A stretch of 6,260 bases of DNA, taken from JBEKLJ01 sp050010255 (GTDB lineage Bacteria; Acidobacteriota; Terriglobia; Bryobacterales; Bryobacteraceae). The notes under the pieces are model-generated. The model was not told the origin of the DNA, made no database searches, and was given only the letters and a program-made list of their open reading frames with translations. Positions within the stretch are counted from its first letter, which is position 1. The number at the start of each line of letters is the position of its first letter. This document shows, piece by piece, positions 5,700 to 6,260 of the stretch. The DNA is taken from assembly GCA_050010255.1 (NCBI GenBank), contig JBEKLJ010000203.1, positions 1 to 6,260 on the forward strand, read 5' to 3'. The position numbers were made by a program, and so were the translations under genes.

Positions 5700-6260
5700 A
5701 TGCACATGGCAGCACGAGCAACGCCTTTAGACACGCCTTGGGACACGCCGCTGCGGGACCTGCTGGAACTGCTGCAGGCGACTCCGGCCGGGCTGACCTC
5801 CGACGAAGCCAAACGGCGATTGCGTCTCCATGGCCCGAACAGCCTGGTGCGGGAATCGCGCTTCGCTACGCTGGTCAGTTTCCTGCGCCTCTTCGCCAAT
5901 CCCCTCGTCATCATCCTTATCGCGGCCAGCGCCGTATCTATCGTGCTGGGTGACCCGGTCGGCGGCGTGATCATCATCGCGATCGTCCTGCTCAGCGTGC
6001 TGCTGAACTTCTTCATGGAGTTCCAGGCGCGGCACGCGGTGGAGGCGATTCGGAAGCAGGTTGCCACAACTGCTGCCGTTGTGCGGGACGGGCGAGAACA
6101 GGAGCTGCCGGTCGCGGAACTGGTCCCAGGGGATATCATTCGGCTCAACGCGGGAGATCTTGTGCCGGCGGACGCCCGCCTACTCGACGTAAAGGACCTG
6201 CACGTGCGCGAGTCGGCGCTCACCGGCGAGTCTTTGCCCGTCGATAAGGCAGCCGGGGAT
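5700..6260 (+). CDS. P-type cation-transporting ATPase, MgtA-like (5' part, cut by window edge)
   Basis: The frame stays open from the ATG at 5700 to the window end, giving 187 residues of a protein that normally has about 850-900. Residues about 12-55 are the cation-ATPase N-terminal domain, with the typical GLTSDEAKRRL and HGPNSL. Helices 1 and 2 lie near 66-84 and 87-106. The actuator domain follows, with ELVPGDIIRLNAGDLVPAD (140-158) and ESALTGESLP (171-180), where TGES is the phosphatase motif. The phosphorylation site DKTGT lies beyond the window. The stretch from helix 2 (IVLLSVLLNFFMEFQ) through VATTAAVVRDG looks most like magnesium-translocating ATPases of the MgtA/MgtB group, though calcium or proton P-type pumps are not excluded. 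ATG 5706 is an equally possible start; a weak GGA precedes it by 5 nt. No Shine-Dalgarno site is convincing for either start. It follows the JAMM gene by 44 nt. Confidence 0.92.
   Translation, partial: MHMAARATPLDTPWDTPLRDLLELLQATPAGLTSDEAKRRLRLHGPNSLVRESRFATLVSFLRLFANPLVIILIAASAVSIVLGDPVGGVIIIAIVLLSVLLNFFMEFQARHAVEAIRKQVATTAAVVRDGREQELPVAELVPGDIIRLNAGDLVPADARLLDVKDLHVRESALTGESLPVDKAAGD
5721..5750 (+). repeat. 12-bp near-tandem repeat at the start of the P-type ATPase gene
   Basis: ACGCCTTTAGAC (5721-5732) is followed directly by ACGCCTTGGGAC (5733-5744) and a partial third copy, ACGCCG (5745-5750). It encodes TPLD-TPWD-TPLRD in the N-terminal tail ahead of the conserved domain, consistent with a small local duplication. 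Confidence 0.5.

Noticed and set aside
5738..5953. 71-codon plus-strand frame inside the P-type ATPase gene
   Set aside because: It is out of frame with the strongly conserved ATPase N-terminus, which explains the same bases.
1..6260. CRISPR arrays, insertion sequences, tRNA or rRNA genes
   Set aside because: No regularly spaced long repeats, transposase motifs, terminal inverted repeats or structured RNA gene sequence were seen.

Overview
The window is a GC-rich, gene-dense bacterial segment with every credible gene on the + strand. It holds three tightly packed sugar-modification genes, then a large membrane-anchored JAMM-domain protein, then the 5' part of a P-type ATPase that runs off the right edge. 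The base composition, the Pro/Ala-rich linkers and the middle beta domain of the JAMM protein suggest an acidobacterium, possibly of the Solibacter/Bryobacter type. That assignment rests on remembered family resemblance and was not searched.

Positions 1-3526 hold the sugar block. A NeuD/PglD-type acyltransferase (23-706) is followed by a DegT/DnrJ/EryC1/StrS-type PLP aminotransferase (about 721-2010). An 8-nt overlap then leads into a 507-residue protein (2003-3526) that joins a four-helix membrane bundle to an extended short-chain dehydrogenase/reductase (SDR). The layout recalls the PglF-PglE-PglD set of bacillosamine synthesis (membrane SDR, aminotransferase, acetyltransferase). However, the SDR here is an epimerase-like extended SDR with an intact YxxxK and no extra Rossmann domain. 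The block most likely makes or tailors an N-acylated amino sugar for a surface glycan; the exact sugar cannot be read from the sequence.

Positions 3527-3588 form a short gap with two tandem GC-rich hairpins and no U-tract. The gene at 3589-5655 encodes 688 residues: an N-terminal JAMM/MPN domain, a Pro/Ala linker, one transmembrane helix, a beta-rich domain, a second linker of about 215 residues and a C-terminal beta-rich domain. The JAMM zinc ligands and catalytic Glu are visible, but the usual Ser appears to be Ala. This is the least ordinary gene of the window.

Positions 5656-5699 are a 44-nt gap with no convincing signal. From 5700 to the end lies the N-terminal part of a P-type cation ATPase, most like the magnesium-translocating (MgtA) group, cut just after its TGES motif. 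Its function looks unrelated to the genes upstream.
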